From NCBI GenBank assembly GCA_003116975.1, contig BGKB01000033.1:124001-188000 (forward strand): DNA of 64,000 bases, in the 5' to 3' direction. This document shows positions 20,456 through 32,134 of the stretch, piece after piece (position 1 is the stretch's first letter; each line of letters begins with the position of its first letter). Both the position numbers and the translations under genes were made by a program. Below the pieces are notes generated by a model. The model saw only the letters and a program-made list of their open reading frames with translations, had not been told where the DNA came from and did no database searches. This stretch comes from Aurantiochytrium sp. KH105 (taxonomy: Eukaryota; Sar; Bigyra; Thraustochytrida; Thraustochytriidae).

Positions 20456-20994
20456 TAAAGCGAATGCAACGTGGCATTGGGGAGCTATACACTGCACGTG
20501 TAAAGCAGCCGCATATGACTTTTACCTAGATGAATAGAATTCTTCTTCAAGACGCGTTGTGAGAGAATTGAGTTTAGCTTTTTGTGTTATTGTAATTTCT
20601 GGGGTAAAAAGCCTGGCTGCTTGCAAGATGCGGGATGTGGCTTGCATCATTTGACTGGAACTGAAATCCAATGAATGGCGATTCTGGCTAAATGTTGCTC
20701 ACGCATTCATTGTCTCTGCAGCACGCTTTGCCGGACTCTCGGAATGAAATGAAAACCGGAAGCTGTGGTCTTGGGCCGCGATCGAAAGCTTGGCCACGGC
20801 TCTTTACCATAATTTTTCCAGACAAGACCCTTGCTGCAATGCCAATCGCCTCGACTCTTGTGACAAAAGTCGCGCTTATTGTGCCGTTCATCTTCGGCTC
20901 TCGTGGCGCTAGAGCTATCGCGACCATTCCTGCTATACGCAACAATCTCAAAGCTTCCGCGCCCGCGAGACGCGCAAGAGCGCGCAGGCCCAGG
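20456..20994. other. Intergenic region before small basic-protein gene
   Basis: AT-richer spacer. The frame of the next gene is open back to an ATG at 20692, but that segment lacks the character of the downstream protein, so it is left as leader. Nothing else was seen. Confidence 0.45.
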
Positions 20995-21182
20995 ATGGAG
21001 AGCGGAGGTCGAGCAGCGCTGCAGCGCGCGCTGGCGAAGAAGCGCAACCTCCTCAAGAAGAAGCGCAAGCGCGATGTCGAGGGGGCCGCACCGAAGGCAG
21101 CACGAGGGAAACTAGTGGCTGGGCCAAAGACTTCATCCCGAACCCCTGCGCGGGCCAGGGCTAGTAGCAGCGGCGGCGACGC

Positions 21183-21219
<37 letters not shown>

Positions 21220-21681
21220 AAGGCTGCTGGTGTTAGCGTCGAGGGCGGCAGACCTGAGCCCGAGGCCAAGAGGTCAGCAGACTTGCAGGCGACATCTTCT
21301 CGACAGAAAAAGGTTCGCCGTATCAAGGAGCGCGTGCCGCGACCTGCGGCGGCGTCGCGCGACATCAACTACATCCAGGTGCAAACCTTGACGCGACGCG
21401 GTCGCAACAACATGGCAAGACCGAGCGTTCTTTTGCGCCTCGAAAAGCGCGACTTTGCTGAGCAATTCCGCGAGCTCTTCGAGGAGCATGTTGAGGGCTT
21501 TACGGGCTTGCGCGGAGCCAAGCGCGAACGTACCGCCAAGGAGAAGAACATGGAATGGCGTACTCGCGTTAAAGCAAAGAAGACACAGGCACCCGCCAGT
21601 AACGCCGCAAAAGCTCAGCAAGAGCGCGCACGTCTTGCCGCCATCGAGCGGTATCGCGCTATGAAAAAGCGCCAGCGTTAA
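20995..21681 (+). CDS. Small basic, Lys/Arg-rich protein, probably nuclear/nucleolar
   Basis: Not recognised at family level. From the ATG at 20995 the protein has 228 residues: an N-terminal cluster of Lys/Arg (LAKKRNLLKKKRKR, a likely nuclear localisation signal), an 11-residue aspartate run (about 63-73), a second basic patch, a conserved-looking core (about 120-180, containing YIQVQTLTRRGRNN and FAEQFRELFEEHVEGFTGL), and a basic helical tail ending AMKKRQR. This layout is common among ribosome-biogenesis factors, but no specific one can be named. An in-frame ATG at 20692 would add 101 residues; I prefer the inner start because the added part is unlike the rest and lies in AT-rich DNA. Confidence 0.65.
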
Positions 21682-21753
21682 GAAGGCATCTCGTGTTACG
21701 TTTCAACAGAAGGAGGCGCCCGCGACTGTGCAGTGATGAGAAAATGATCTAGT

Positions 21754-22104
21754 TTATGGGTGGAAGGAAAAACGGGAGGAGAAGGGGAGATCATCTGACA
21801 AAGAAGCATCAACATTGGACCTTTGGGGATCTTCTCTTCTCCCCAAAACAGGTTCGCGCGGTGGCGGATCCTTCACGGCTCCCAAATTTTGGCAAACTTC
21901 TCTGCGATACTTTGGCGGTAGTAGCTTCACGATTTTTTTTCGTGAGTCGAAGTCCATACGACGGCAAAGTTGCTGGTCCTTGATGATGGCGTCCTCGTCC
22001 ACTCCGAAGTACCCCTGATTGCGCGCGCATGCGTACGTACGGAGGGTCAACATGAGACGATGAAAGTTTTGAACTGCTCTCCGCGAATTTTTGTATCTCT
22101 CCAT
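21754..22104 (-). CDS. Possible small protein, 116 aa
   Basis: ATG-initiated frame with a fairly natural amino-acid mix: QGYFGVDEDAIIKDQQLC, then KIVKLLPPKYRREVCQNLG. It is neither GC-driven nor repetitive, unlike most frames nearby. No family recognised, no domain. It could be one exon of a spliced gene or chance. It would converge on the basic-protein gene. Confidence 0.3.
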   Translation of the reverse strand: MERYKNSRRAVQNFHRLMLTLRTYACARNQGYFGVDEDAIIKDQQLCRRMDFDSRKKIVKLLPPKYRREVCQNLGAVKDPPPREPVLGRREDPQRSNVDASLSDDLPFSSRFSFHP

Positions 22105-25100
22105 AGTTCAAGCCAAGAGGGGGGGGGGGTAGGGGGAGGTGGGTTATTATCTTACGCGGCTACCAGGTTTCTGCAAACCTTTCAACAACGCTGGCTCTTC
22201 TGGCTTCTTTCGCCGCCGCGCCCGCGCTGCTTCGATGCCACAAATTTCGGCTGGGCGATGTCCACGATGTATTGCGCACCGAAGCCGACGCTGAGGCCAA
22301 AAGGAAGGAGCACATGGTTCGCTCGAGCCGTCTCCGTTCTCCAACCTTCTCCCCCAAATCTCCGTTCTCCAACTTTTTGCTCCTGGTAGCTGAACGCGCG
22401 CTCGCTTGGCCTAGTGAACATCACCGTGGCCGACGGTATGCACGCATGAGAACGGACGAATGAATGGATCTCCCTTGCGACGGTCGCACGGCTACTGCCA
22501 GTTTCTGCCAAACTGCCACCTGCGTCCTCGGGCTTCCCGGCCTCGCGCGTCGTGTCCTTCTCTTTCCCTCGACCGCCTTCGTCTCGTCTGCGCGTAAAGC
22601 GATGCAATGAGAAGCGATGCGTGGAACGTATATGAATGGACGGGCGCATGGGAGGAAGGCGGGGGCGCCCTCGCTCGGCTCGGCTCGTGCGATGCGAAGG
22701 AGACCACGTCACGCCAGCCCCGGAGAGCGAGTTGCGTCGCGCGCCACGCGCTAGAGCCGGAGCGAGGCCGGAACCGGAGCTCGCGAATGGCCCCTGGAGG
22801 CGGGTGGGCAAGTTACTTACCACGACGAGGAAGGCAGCTGCAGCTTGCAAGCAAGCAAGCAAGCAGCCTGGCAGCTAGCTAGCAGCCTCGCATCTCCGAC
22901 AGCGAGAGCGTGGGCGAGAGCGTGGGCGAGAGCGACCACTGCTGACCTAAAGATTCAAAGATTCATTGACCATCATGATGTGACTGACTGACGGACAAAT
23001 TGATTGGTTTATCGATCGCTGGACGGTCGCAAGCCTTGGCAATCCGCTGGCTTCTCGATCACCTTACATCCTTTCTTCCATCCAGATCAGCCAGCTCGAC
23101 GGGGTCCATGATCTATATTTCAGGTTGCTTGCTTGCTTGCTTGCTTGCTAGGATAGTCGGCGGGTTTCTTGGTTGCAGCCAGCCAGATGGGCTGGCTGGT
23201 GCTTGGGTTGGCTGGTCGCCACGCTCAAGCTCGAGCTTGTCGCGCACGCAGGCGATGGCAAGCGAGACTTGCCGGCCACCCAGCCCTGCCTGCCCAGAAA
23301 AGAACGCCGTTAATACCCTCCGCAGCCTCCCGCAGCCCGCGCTCCGGGGTGCCGTGGTGGGCGCGGCGGGTGGGGCGAGGAGGCCTCCGTCACGCGCACG
23401 CGGACCACAGTCCTCCCGCAGAACTCCCGGGGCCGTCCATGCTGGAACGCGCCGCGCGGCCGCGCTCGCTCGCTTCGCCCCCGCGCCCCGTCCGCCTCTC
23501 CGTCTCCCGGCGGCGGGCGCCGTGACCATCCATCCGCCCGCCATGTTGCCGCCCGCCAGACCGCCATGATGGCAGTCCGCCGCCGGCGCCGCGAGCAACC
23601 AGCGTCGACCGGCGACCAGCACGGCGCGCCAGCACGGCGACAGGGGCAGGGCGGCGCGATCGCGCTGTCTTCTCACAAAAAGCGCGCGGGGGAAAGGGAC
23701 TGCGAGGCAGGCGGAAGGAAGGAAGAAGGGCGGGGCGGCCAGAGAATGAACGTCGTGTTTAGACAGCACGGAAATGCTGGAAAACTTATGGTCCGCTCGA
23801 GCAAGTTCACGCCGGCTGACCAGTCAGGGGTGGCTAGGAAGCATGAACGCTAGCTAGAATGCGCGCCGTTGCAAAGCTCGAGGCGGCCTGCCAGGTGGGC
23901 GAGTCATGCCTGCGCACCCATCTCGCTCGAACTTGATGGCGGGGGGCTGGCCGGCCGGCCGGCCGGAGCTCGGGTCGAAATCGCGACCGCCGCGCCACGT
24001 CCGGCCGGCCTCGATCCCGGCTTCCTTCTCTCCCCCCTGGGCTAGCTGGCTGGCTGCCTGCATGGTGCCCGTCCGAGGGAGGCGATGGCCAGACCAGGCA
24101 GGCGCGAGAGCCGCCCGGCCCTGCGCCGTGGCGCGATCGTTCTTCGCTTTCTTCCTCGCGCTTGCGCTGCTGCCTTGCCTGCGCCTTTTAGAGTCGCGAG
24201 CTCGCTCGCTCCCCACGCCGGGCCCCGCAGCGGGTGGGGCTCGGCTCAAAGAAGTGGAACGTGGGACGCGCTCGCAACGCCGAAAGAGGAAAGAAAAGAA
24301 AAGAAAAGGAAAAGGAATGAACAGGAGAAGAAAGAATGATGGAAAACAAGCGACGCCGTCGACCCGAGCCTCGAGCGACCGACGAAGCGAGCGACCGACC
24401 GACCGACCGACGCCGCGATCGCTCACCGGCGTTCGCCGCGCCGCGCGCCGCCGCTGCGGCTTCCCGCCCGCTCGATCGTCGCGCTGCGGCCTGCGAGCCT
24501 GTGAGCGCCCGCGCGGAAACATTGCATGCAGGCTTGCTGAGACTCGCCGTCAAGCATGCCTGCCTGCCGCTGCCCAACCCGGCCGCCCCTCCGGCGCTCG
24601 GCGCGGGGGAAGCGAAGCAAGCGGCGTCCCGCGTCCCGGCGCTCGGCGCCGAGGGACGCGCCGAGCCGCGGGAAGCGGCGAGCTCGCTCCCTCCCGCCGT
24701 GCGGTGGCGGCAGCCCGCGCCGCTGGCTCGGTCGCTTGCATTTTTTGCATGCTATCTCATGCCACCACGCCTACCGCGCCGAGCCATATTGACAGAGAGA
24801 CCGCAGGGACGGACGCCGCCGCGCGCCCGTCCCTGCGCGTCCCGGCCAGCCCTGCCGCGCCGCGCTTTCGCCGAGCGCGCTTTCAGAGCGGCGGCGGCGG
24901 CGCCATCTTGACGCCGCGGCCGCGGGCTTGGCGGCCTCGACGCGGGCAACGAAAGCAAAGAGAGGCGGAAGAGAGGAGAGCCCAAAAAGAAAAAGAAATG
25001 AATGAATGAATGAATGAAAGAAAAGGAGACGCAGCGGAGAAAGAAACCGGCCCGAAAAAAAAAAAAAAAAGAAAAAAAAAAGGAGAGGGAGAGGGAAAGA

Positions 25101-26303
25101 CGATGGACGGCCGCCTGGCAAGCAAGCAAGCAAGCGAGCAAGCAAGCGAGCAAGCAAGCGAGCAAAAGCGAGGTCAAGTGCAGTGAAGTGTCGCGCTTCA
25201 AGTTGGCAACTTGAAGCCGCGCCGGGCACCTTGACGCGGCGCGCGGCAACCGCCGTCACGGCGCGCGGGCACGGCGGATGCCGCGCTGCGCTGGCTGGCT
25301 GGCTGCTGAGGCCGCAGCGGCAGACCGGTGGCCATGGTGGAGGGATGGATGTCGCCATGCCGGGCTGAGGCGCACGAGGGCGAGCGAGCTGCAGTCGAGG
25401 CGCGGATGGGAGGCAGAAAGAGCTTGAGGGACGTGCTGGGACGCGCCGAGCTGGGCTCTCTCTCTGCGCCGCCTGCCACTGCTGGCTGCTGCCTGTCTCA
25501 AGATGAGAACCGGTGCCGGCCACGCGCGGCCGGACGTGGACGCTCGCCGAGGCGGACGGCGACGACGACGATCACGAGCGCGAGGACGAGGAGGAGGCGC
25601 TGGACGCGAACTTGATGGTCGCTGTCAGGCACGTCGCGGCGGCTGCCGCGCCCCATCAGCCTCGGGTGGCGGATCTTTCTATTCATTCATTTTTTCCTTC
25701 TTGCTTCGCGGAAGCAAGCATGCAACAGCAAGCAACGAAGCGAACTTCGTCCGGAAAAGAAAGCAGCGCCGCGGCCGCGCTCAGCTCGAGAGTTAGTTGC
25801 TTGGTTGGCGCAAGAGCCGGGCGGCCCGGGCTCCTTGACTCCATCCCTCCCTTCCTCCCTCCCCCGGTCGGCCGCGTAGGGCGCCAACCCACCCGAGACG
25901 CGGCGTCCGTCTCGGATTGGTTTAGATTCGTTCGAATAGCTTGGAGCGGAGCGAGCTCCGGACACAACGAGAGAAAGAAAGATGAAAAGAAAGGTGAAAG
26001 AAAAGAAAAGAAAAGAAAATAGACGTCGCACCGGGCGCCCACAGTGGTCCACAGCGGCGCGCCAGTGGGGACGCGCCGCGGCGGACCCGCGGAGCCAGCC
26101 AGCCGCTGTGGGGAGGGAGTCCTGACCCGCCCTGCTGCCGCGAGGAAAGCGAAGAAATGATCGAAAGCAGAGGAAGGAACGCGGGATCGAGAGGGAGAAA
26201 GCATGCGGAGCCGCGCGGGCAGCAGGAGAAAGGCAAAGCAAAACCCGAATCGAGCGAAGCGCCCTGCGCGTGAGTGCAAGCAAGAAGACGCCAAGGAGCG
26301 AAC
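22105..26303. other. 4.2-kb repeat-rich, apparently non-coding spacer
   Basis: I find no supportable gene. The stretch is rich in short simple repeats: poly-G at about 22118-22127, CAAG/GCAA runs at about 22845-22866, GCTT at about 23126-23149, GGCC runs near 23951, GACC near 24385, a (GAAT)n run near 24998-25018, A-rich runs near 25054-25080 and GCAA/GCGA runs near 25117-25162. Many long open frames on both strands are only products of GC-rich low-stop DNA, with extreme Arg/Ala/Pro composition. The end must contain the promoter of the first paralogue gene. Confidence 0.5.
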
Positions 26304-29300
26304 ATGAAGGCCGGTCTGCACGTTGCGGCCACAGCGGCGCCGCTGCTGCTGCTGCTGCTGCTGCTGGCGGCGCTCAGCCAGGAAACCCGGGCGCAGCTGG
26401 ACGCCTGCGGAGATGGCACCTCGCAGCTCCTGGCGCAGGCCAACACGAGGTGCTCGCTCATGAACGTCCCGTCGCCGCTCCTCTCCACGGACACGTGCTG
26501 CGGCACCGCGTCGTCGGGCGGCTCACAAGGGTCCTCCACCCTCGTCAACGAATGCAGAGATATCTACACCAACGCCGCGTACTGCACGTCGGACTGCGAG
26601 TCCCTGGACGAGAACGACGAGCTCGTCATCTACCTCGAAATGGAAAGCACCACCGCCGACGACACCTGCTGCCGCTCCTGCAAGTGCGTCGGCGACCCTG
26701 ACTGCATGGCCTTCGACGGCACTCGCGCCTCTTGGGTGCTCTGTGATGGCCGCGCCAAGGGCTGCAAGATGAAGGAAAAGATCTGTCTCAAACAGGTTGA
26801 CCATCTTGGCAACGCCTGCCAGTGGCTCAAGGATGACGAATCGTGGGAGAGCTTTGACCTTTCCGGAAGCCCGTGCCAGCCGGACTTTGCGCTCTCCGGA
26901 TACCCGACCATGACCATGTACTCCAAGGGCGACTTCCTCGTCAATCTGACGCTCGGCGAGCGAGGCATCATTCGCGAGCTTACCGTCGCCGACGGCAGCG
27001 GCGAGACCTACGCCCTCGGTGCCGCGTCTTGCTTCCAGTACGACCCGCGCACGGTGTCGGGCTTCAACCAAATCTCCAAGGCATGGACCGCATCGTCCGG
27101 ATCCATCCCCCGGACGTGGACCGTCAGCACGCCCAACGATGTCGAGATTCTCTGGCGAGTTGTCGACGACGACACGGGCATTGTCATCGAGGCCGCATGC
27201 ACGCAAGCGCCGGGATCCAGCACGCAGCGCATCGATGTGCAGCGCCTCTACGCCGTTTCCAGCTCGGACCTCAGCACGGACGAGGAGACTGGCTTTTGCG
27301 TGTCGGGCTCAATCGACCGTGGCCTGGCCAGCATCAAGTACTCTGGAACGGACGACTTTGCCTTTCAGCAAAAGTGCCTCGCCAAGAGCCTTCCCGAGCT
27401 CCTCAGCACCTGCAAGGCCATCATCGGTCTCGAGTGCACGCCGTACAGTCTCAACAGCTACATTCGGTACTGGTGTGAGAACGCCGACATTGCCAACACC
27501 GACCTCGATGGCGACGTCGATGCCTGCTACCAAAACTTGGTCTCTTCGGGCTCGAGCGAGGAACGCGCGTCCAAGTGGGTCATGTATCTGTGTCAACTGA
27601 ACCATGTTGACGATGTCGAGTCCTGCATGACTCTCGTCTCGCAGTTCGGCTGGACCGAGTTCCTCAGCAAGTACTCGAACGGCATTATCAGCAGCGAAGA
27701 CACTGACGGTGGCACGGACAGCTGCGCAGCGGATGCTTCTTCGTACACCACGCTCACCGGTGATGATGCACTTTGCGCGCTCGGTGTCTTTGTCGAGTAC
27801 GAGGTCGACGACGGCGATTGGGAGCAAGCCTTTTTCATCCCCTCGACGCTGCCGCCCTGCCAAAGCACCCTGGTCGTCAACGGCGCCGATTACCCGGAGC
27901 TCTTCTTGTACCCGATCCGCTTTCGCCAGTGCTCGCTCGACGCCAGCTGCCTGCGCGAGACGGGCTGCGCGCCATCGGCCGGTTTTTCCGTCCAGCTCGA
28001 GTTCTCCACGGACGAATGCGAGGCCGAGCTTGAGAGCAACGAGTGCTTTGATGCCCAGTGTGCCATGGACAGCGACCTGCTCACCAATCCGCAGGTGGTG
28101 TGCGGCGACACCCCTTCGTCACCCGCCGAAATTGGCGCGTGCGAGTCGTGCTGCGTCACGGACAGTCTCGTCAACGGGGATACCATTGACGAACTCAGCT
28201 GCCGCGAACTGATTACGCAGATCCCATTCTGCGACGCGACCTCTGACCAAGAACTTTGCGACACGCTGCTGGAGGAAAGCTCGAACGCAATGCTCACGAT
28301 GCAAATTGCCAAGAACACGACGAACATGGACTGCTGCCGCTCCTGTGCGGCCTGGGGCGACCCTCTCATCTCGTCCTTCTCCGGCGAGAAGAGCAAGTGG
28401 ATCAACTGCGACGGCCGCAACAGCAAGTGCACCATTAAGGAGAGCGTTTGCTTGAGCCAGGTCGACCACGCCGGCAACCAGTGCGTGTACTCACAAGAGG
28501 CAGCCGATCTCTTGCTCAAGCCCTCTGACATCGGCGCCTACGGCTCTCCCTGCCAATCGAACGTCACTCTTTCCGGCGAGGCTGTGCTTACCATGTACGC
28601 TATCGACGGCCTGAGCGTGAGCATCACCAACGGCGAACGTTCTGTGATTACCCGCCTTCATCTGCAAACCGAGCTCGACACCTTTCATCTCGACGCGAGC
28701 GAATGCTTTGCGGACAACCCGAACGATGCCTGGTCCTCGGAAGGCGGCGCGAAGCTTTCTGCGAGCACGTTGGACGTCGTCTTTGCCGACGGTGACAGCG
28801 AGAACGAAAAGACGTGGACCATTGTCGATGCCAACACGAATGTCTTTATCCGCGCGCGCTGCATCCGCAAGGTGGCCACCGACGGCTTCACGGGCGGCTA
28901 CCGCATGAACATTGAGACACTTATCGACACCGAACCCGAGCGCACTGGCGGCAGTGGCTTTTGCGTCTCTGGCGCCATGGACACGGGTCTCTCGACGATT
29001 AATAGCGCGGGCGAGATCTGCCAGGAGAACATTGAAAGTCTCGTTGACTTTTGCCAGGCCGTGGGCTCGAACACGTGCCAGAGCAAGGACGTGTCCAAGG
29101 TCGTCAAGGCCTGGTGCGACTCGGCAGCGAACATCTTCCCACTGGACCCCAAGTCTTCGGACGCCTGCTTTGCGTACATCAAGCCGAGCCGCAGTAACTC
29201 GAACAAGGTCCTGCACGCCTGGCAAGAACTGTACTGCGAGGCCGTCTCTTCGTACAGGTCCACTGGCCAGTCGGTTGCAGCCTGGGTGGAGCAATGCGTT

Positions 29301-29717
29301 TCTCGATTGCAAAATGACGGATTTGACGCGGTTGTCGCCGAGTATGGAAAGGGCAGCATGACTTCGTCCGCTTCGGTCTACTGCGCCCAGTCTGCGAGTG
29401 ATTACCGCATGAAGGCTGACTCCGACCCGTGCATGCCGGGTGTCACGGTGGAGTACCGCAACGATGATGGCGACTGGGCTGAACTCTTTTTCATCCCGGA
29501 GGATCTTCCGCCATGCAACGGCGAGCTGCAAATCTCAGCCATGGAGTTTCCGGAGCTCTTTGTGCACCCCTTCCGCGTCTACCAGTGCGAGTTGGACACC
29601 TCGACTTGCCCCGTGGACATGCACGAGGACATTTACTGCGCTGCCCGCCAGGGCTTTTCTGTCTCGTACCTTTACTCGTACGAGTCCTCCATTTGCACGA
29701 CTGGATCTTCGCGCTAA
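26304..29717 (+). CDS. Secreted Cys-rich two-module protein, array copy 1
   Basis: First of four paralogues, 1137 residues. A signal peptide with an eight-leucine core (MKAGLHVAATAAPLLLLLLL) ends around residue 30; no transmembrane segment or GPI-type tail follows, so secretion is expected. Module A has its CCRSCKCVGDPDC core at about residue 121 followed by SWVLCDGR; module B repeats the plan at about residue 675 with CCRSCAAWGDPLISSF and WINCDGR. Each module then has paired cysteine segments, a GFC(V)SG strand, a cysteine-bearing helical region and an FFIP...LPPC...FPELF closing block. The GDP...SF core recalls the start of von Willebrand D domains, without the usual His after GDP. Unlike copies 2-4, its module A has KMKEKICLKQVDHLGNAC, close to its own module B. 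The ATG at 26304 is used; the frame upstream begins only at GTG. Function unknown; extracellular matrix, scale or adhesion role is inferred. Confidence 0.87.
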   Translation: MKAGLHVAATAAPLLLLLLLLAALSQETRAQLDACGDGTSQLLAQANTRCSLMNVPSPLLSTDTCCGTASSGGSQGSSTLVNECRDIYTNAAYCTSDCESLDENDELVIYLEMESTTADDTCCRSCKCVGDPDCMAFDGTRASWVLCDGRAKGCKMKEKICLKQVDHLGNACQWLKDDESWESFDLSGSPCQPDFALSGYPTMTMYSKGDFLVNLTLGERGIIRELTVADGSGETYALGAASCFQYDPRTVSGFNQISKAWTASSGSIPRTWTVSTPNDVEILWRVVDDDTGIVIEAACTQAPGSSTQRIDVQRLYAVSSSDLSTDEETGFCVSGSIDRGLASIKYSGTDDFAFQQKCLAKSLPELLSTCKAIIGLECTPYSLNSYIRYWCENADIANTDLDGDVDACYQNLVSSGSSEERASKWVMYLCQLNHVDDVESCMTLVSQFGWTEFLSKYSNGIISSEDTDGGTDSCAADASSYTTLTGDDALCALGVFVEYEVDDGDWEQAFFIPSTLPPCQSTLVVNGADYPELFLYPIRFRQCSLDASCLRETGCAPSAGFSVQLEFSTDECEAELESNECFDAQCAMDSDLLTNPQVVCGDTPSSPAEIGACESCCVTDSLVNGDTIDELSCRELITQIPFCDATSDQELCDTLLEESSNAMLTMQIAKNTTNMDCCRSCAAWGDPLISSFSGEKSKWINCDGRNSKCTIKESVCLSQVDHAGNQCVYSQEAADLLLKPSDIGAYGSPCQSNVTLSGEAVLTMYAIDGLSVSITNGERSVITRLHLQTELDTFHLDASECFADNPNDAWSSEGGAKLSASTLDVVFADGDSENEKTWTIVDANTNVFIRARCIRKVATDGFTGGYRMNIETLIDTEPERTGGSGFCVSGAMDTGLSTINSAGEICQENIESLVDFCQAVGSNTCQSKDVSKVVKAWCDSAANIFPLDPKSSDACFAYIKPSRSNSNKVLHAWQELYCEAVSSYRSTGQSVAAWVEQCVSRLQNDGFDAVVAEYGKGSMTSSASVYCAQSASDYRMKADSDPCMPGVTVEYRNDDGDWAELFFIPEDLPPCNGELQISAMEFPELFVHPFRVYQCELDTSTCPVDMHEDIYCAARQGFSVSYLYSYESSICTTGSSR

Positions 29718-29874
29718 AAGGGAAAAGACAGCAACGCGACTGTCTGTCTGACGCAATTGCTGCGTCTGTCTGGCTGACCCCAAACATCTAGGTATAATAC
29801 AAAATCATTATTCATCATCATCTTCAACATTCTTGGTGGCGTGGACATTTGGTTTGTGCGATCAATACAATCGC

Positions 29875-30050
29875 AAGAATAAATCGGACTTTTCAGGTCT
29901 GCAATCAATGCAATCGTCTGGACTTTGGGATTTTGCGATCCGTGTGATCACTCGGACTTTTCGAGTCTAAATAATCATTGCAGTCGCTCGGACTTTGGCG
30001 ATTTTCCGACCGTCGTAGTCGCCTGGTCATACTCGGACTTTTTAATGATT
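29875..30050. repeat. Degenerate tandem repeat, unit about 35 bp
   Basis: The word TCGGACTTT (or TCTGGACTTT) recurs at about 29884, 29916, 29952, 29987 and 30033, each followed by T-rich sequence and preceded by GCAATC/GTGATCA-like words. The spacing is about 33-46 bp, so this is an eroded minisatellite of about five units. It lies directly downstream of array copy 1 in AT-richer DNA. Confidence 0.55.
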
Positions 30051-32085
30051 CTGCGATGGAAACCATCATGCCCACACTTGAGCAATTCGATTCTGCGATT
30101 TTTCGAGATGAGAAAAGTCCTTTGGGAGCGAGCATTCAATTTGTGCGATCTGCATTGCGAACTCAAAGACTTTGCACAATCTGAGTGACTTTGAATTTGT
30201 ATAATTGAAGCAGAAATAAAACAAGGTGTCCGAGCTCGTTGGGTCCGAGCGCCCGTCTGCCCTCAACGGTGTGCCAATCGTCATTAGGCTCGATCAATAC
30301 CCTCCGCGGTTGTGTGCGTGCGTGCGTGCGAGCTTGCGTGCTCAGGTCAAGCTGCTGCTGAGGCCAGCTGCCAAAGATCCAGATCAAGACGAGCGCGCAG
30401 CTTGCGCTGAGATTGTTGAATTGGAGCTGAGGATCATTGCACCTTGGCCGCTCCTTGTGCTGCAGCCACGAGACTAAGAAGCGCTCGAGCTCACCCCAAA
30501 ATATCGCAAGAATGAGCAAGAGTTCTCGCGAAGCGTGTGGACAGGATTAAGATGAGAGCCGCACAAGCTGTCGATGTGCTCAACAATCTTTCAAGTTTAT
30601 TAGCGAACTCGAATCGTCGCTGCGTCTTCAGGCTGGAAAGGATGGAGAAGTCGAAGGCGCCTTTTATGGAAAAAAAAACCTACAGCCTTGGTTATCATCG
30701 CACAATATCAGTCAAAGACCACGTTCGATCGACCTTGCTTGGGCCACTGCGTGCTTGTGCCTATGATACTTTACCACCTTTCTTCAAAGTATCCTATACC
30801 AAGCTTTCTTCTGCCTGTCTACTATCTGCCTGTCTGCCTTCCTGCTACTCTCGTACCAGAGATTTGCCAGCTCGTATCCTACGAAGCGAAGGTGGTATCT
30901 TCAAGCGGAACAAGGCGCAGCGAGCCACCCACCAATCATCCGCTCAATCCAGTGCAGATGGCACGGTCGAGGGAAGCTCCGACGCCCGTCTTCGTTCGCC
31001 CGTCCGTTGCGCTGCGTTGGGTCCCCCGACCTGACGCCGACGCAACGAGCACAGATAGAAAAGGCGATCGTACAGAAGCCTCGGCTCGATCTCACCCGCC
31101 AACCAAGTCTTTGGCGCACACGGGAAGCCAAGTCGCCACTGGCGGAGGGGCCAGGGGACTCGCTTCCGCGGCCGCCAGCCCACCAAGTTGTCCGAAGCAA
31201 GCAAAACAACTGCAAACGTATCCAGAAGTTCAACTGTCGCACGCGCCCTCCATGACGGCGCGAGGCCGTGAGCTTCGCGGCTTGGGCGGCTTCGTCCAAG
31301 TCCGTTCCGTCGCGCCGTGCTGTGTTTTGCGCAATAAATAACGCCTCGGTCAGGGTCGCACTGTGGCTCGGGGCGTCATGAGCGCGCAAAAAAGTCCCCG
31401 ATCGCGGCAGCGTGCACGGCGAGGCCGCCATCGACCCATCCAAACGGTCGCTGTTGGTGGATCGCAGCCCCGTCATCGTCGTCTACATCTCCAGGTCGAC
31501 GGTCGAGTCGCAGTCGGTGCCGGTCGCCGCGGCGTTCCGGACCGCGCCTGGCGCGGCTTGGACGCGGCTTGGCTTGGACGCGGCGTGCAGCGGCGCCGCG
31601 TCGCTGAAGCTGACACGCACGCAAGAAACTGCACGCGTGGAATGCAATGATACGGAATGGAAAAACCCGCCACCGCTGAGGCGCTCGCTTGCTGCAGCTG
31701 GGTTCGTTGCAGTTGCTGGTGGCTGTGGTCGTGGCCGGCGGAGAATCTTTTTCGATCGCCCATGGGCGAGCTGCAGGAGCTCGCTCGGGAGAGGACGGCG
31801 GCGAACTTCGGGGCGCGGAGGATAGAAATAAAGGGGTGGACTTCGATTTCTTCTTCGACTCCACTCCGCGTCTTCGTAGCTCAGCCGAGTTCATGGAATT
31901 CAGGCTCCAGGTCCTTCGTCTGGATCGGAGAGCTCGGCTCGAGGAGGACGACGAGGACGTCGAGGAGCGCGGCTTCCCGACGCAGGACGACCTGCGACCG
32001 TCGGTGATGGCTGCTTCGCGAGCGGGGAGCGAACGGTGCAGGCCTGGCGCGCTATGTGGCCATCGTTGATCACGCCGCGTCGAAC

Positions 32086-32134
32086 TCAAGGCAAGGCAAG
32101 ACAAGGCAAGGCAAGGCAAGACAAGACAAGGCAA
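32086..32134. repeat. CAAGG/CAAGA pentanucleotide repeat
   Basis: About nine near-identical five-base units with G/A variation at the last base. Non-coding context. Confidence 0.7.

Noticed and set aside
23906-25009. Plus-strand 367-codon frame in the spacer before array copy 1
   Set aside because: Composition follows GC-rich repeats, no domain, no conserved block; frames of the same kind exist on the other strand.
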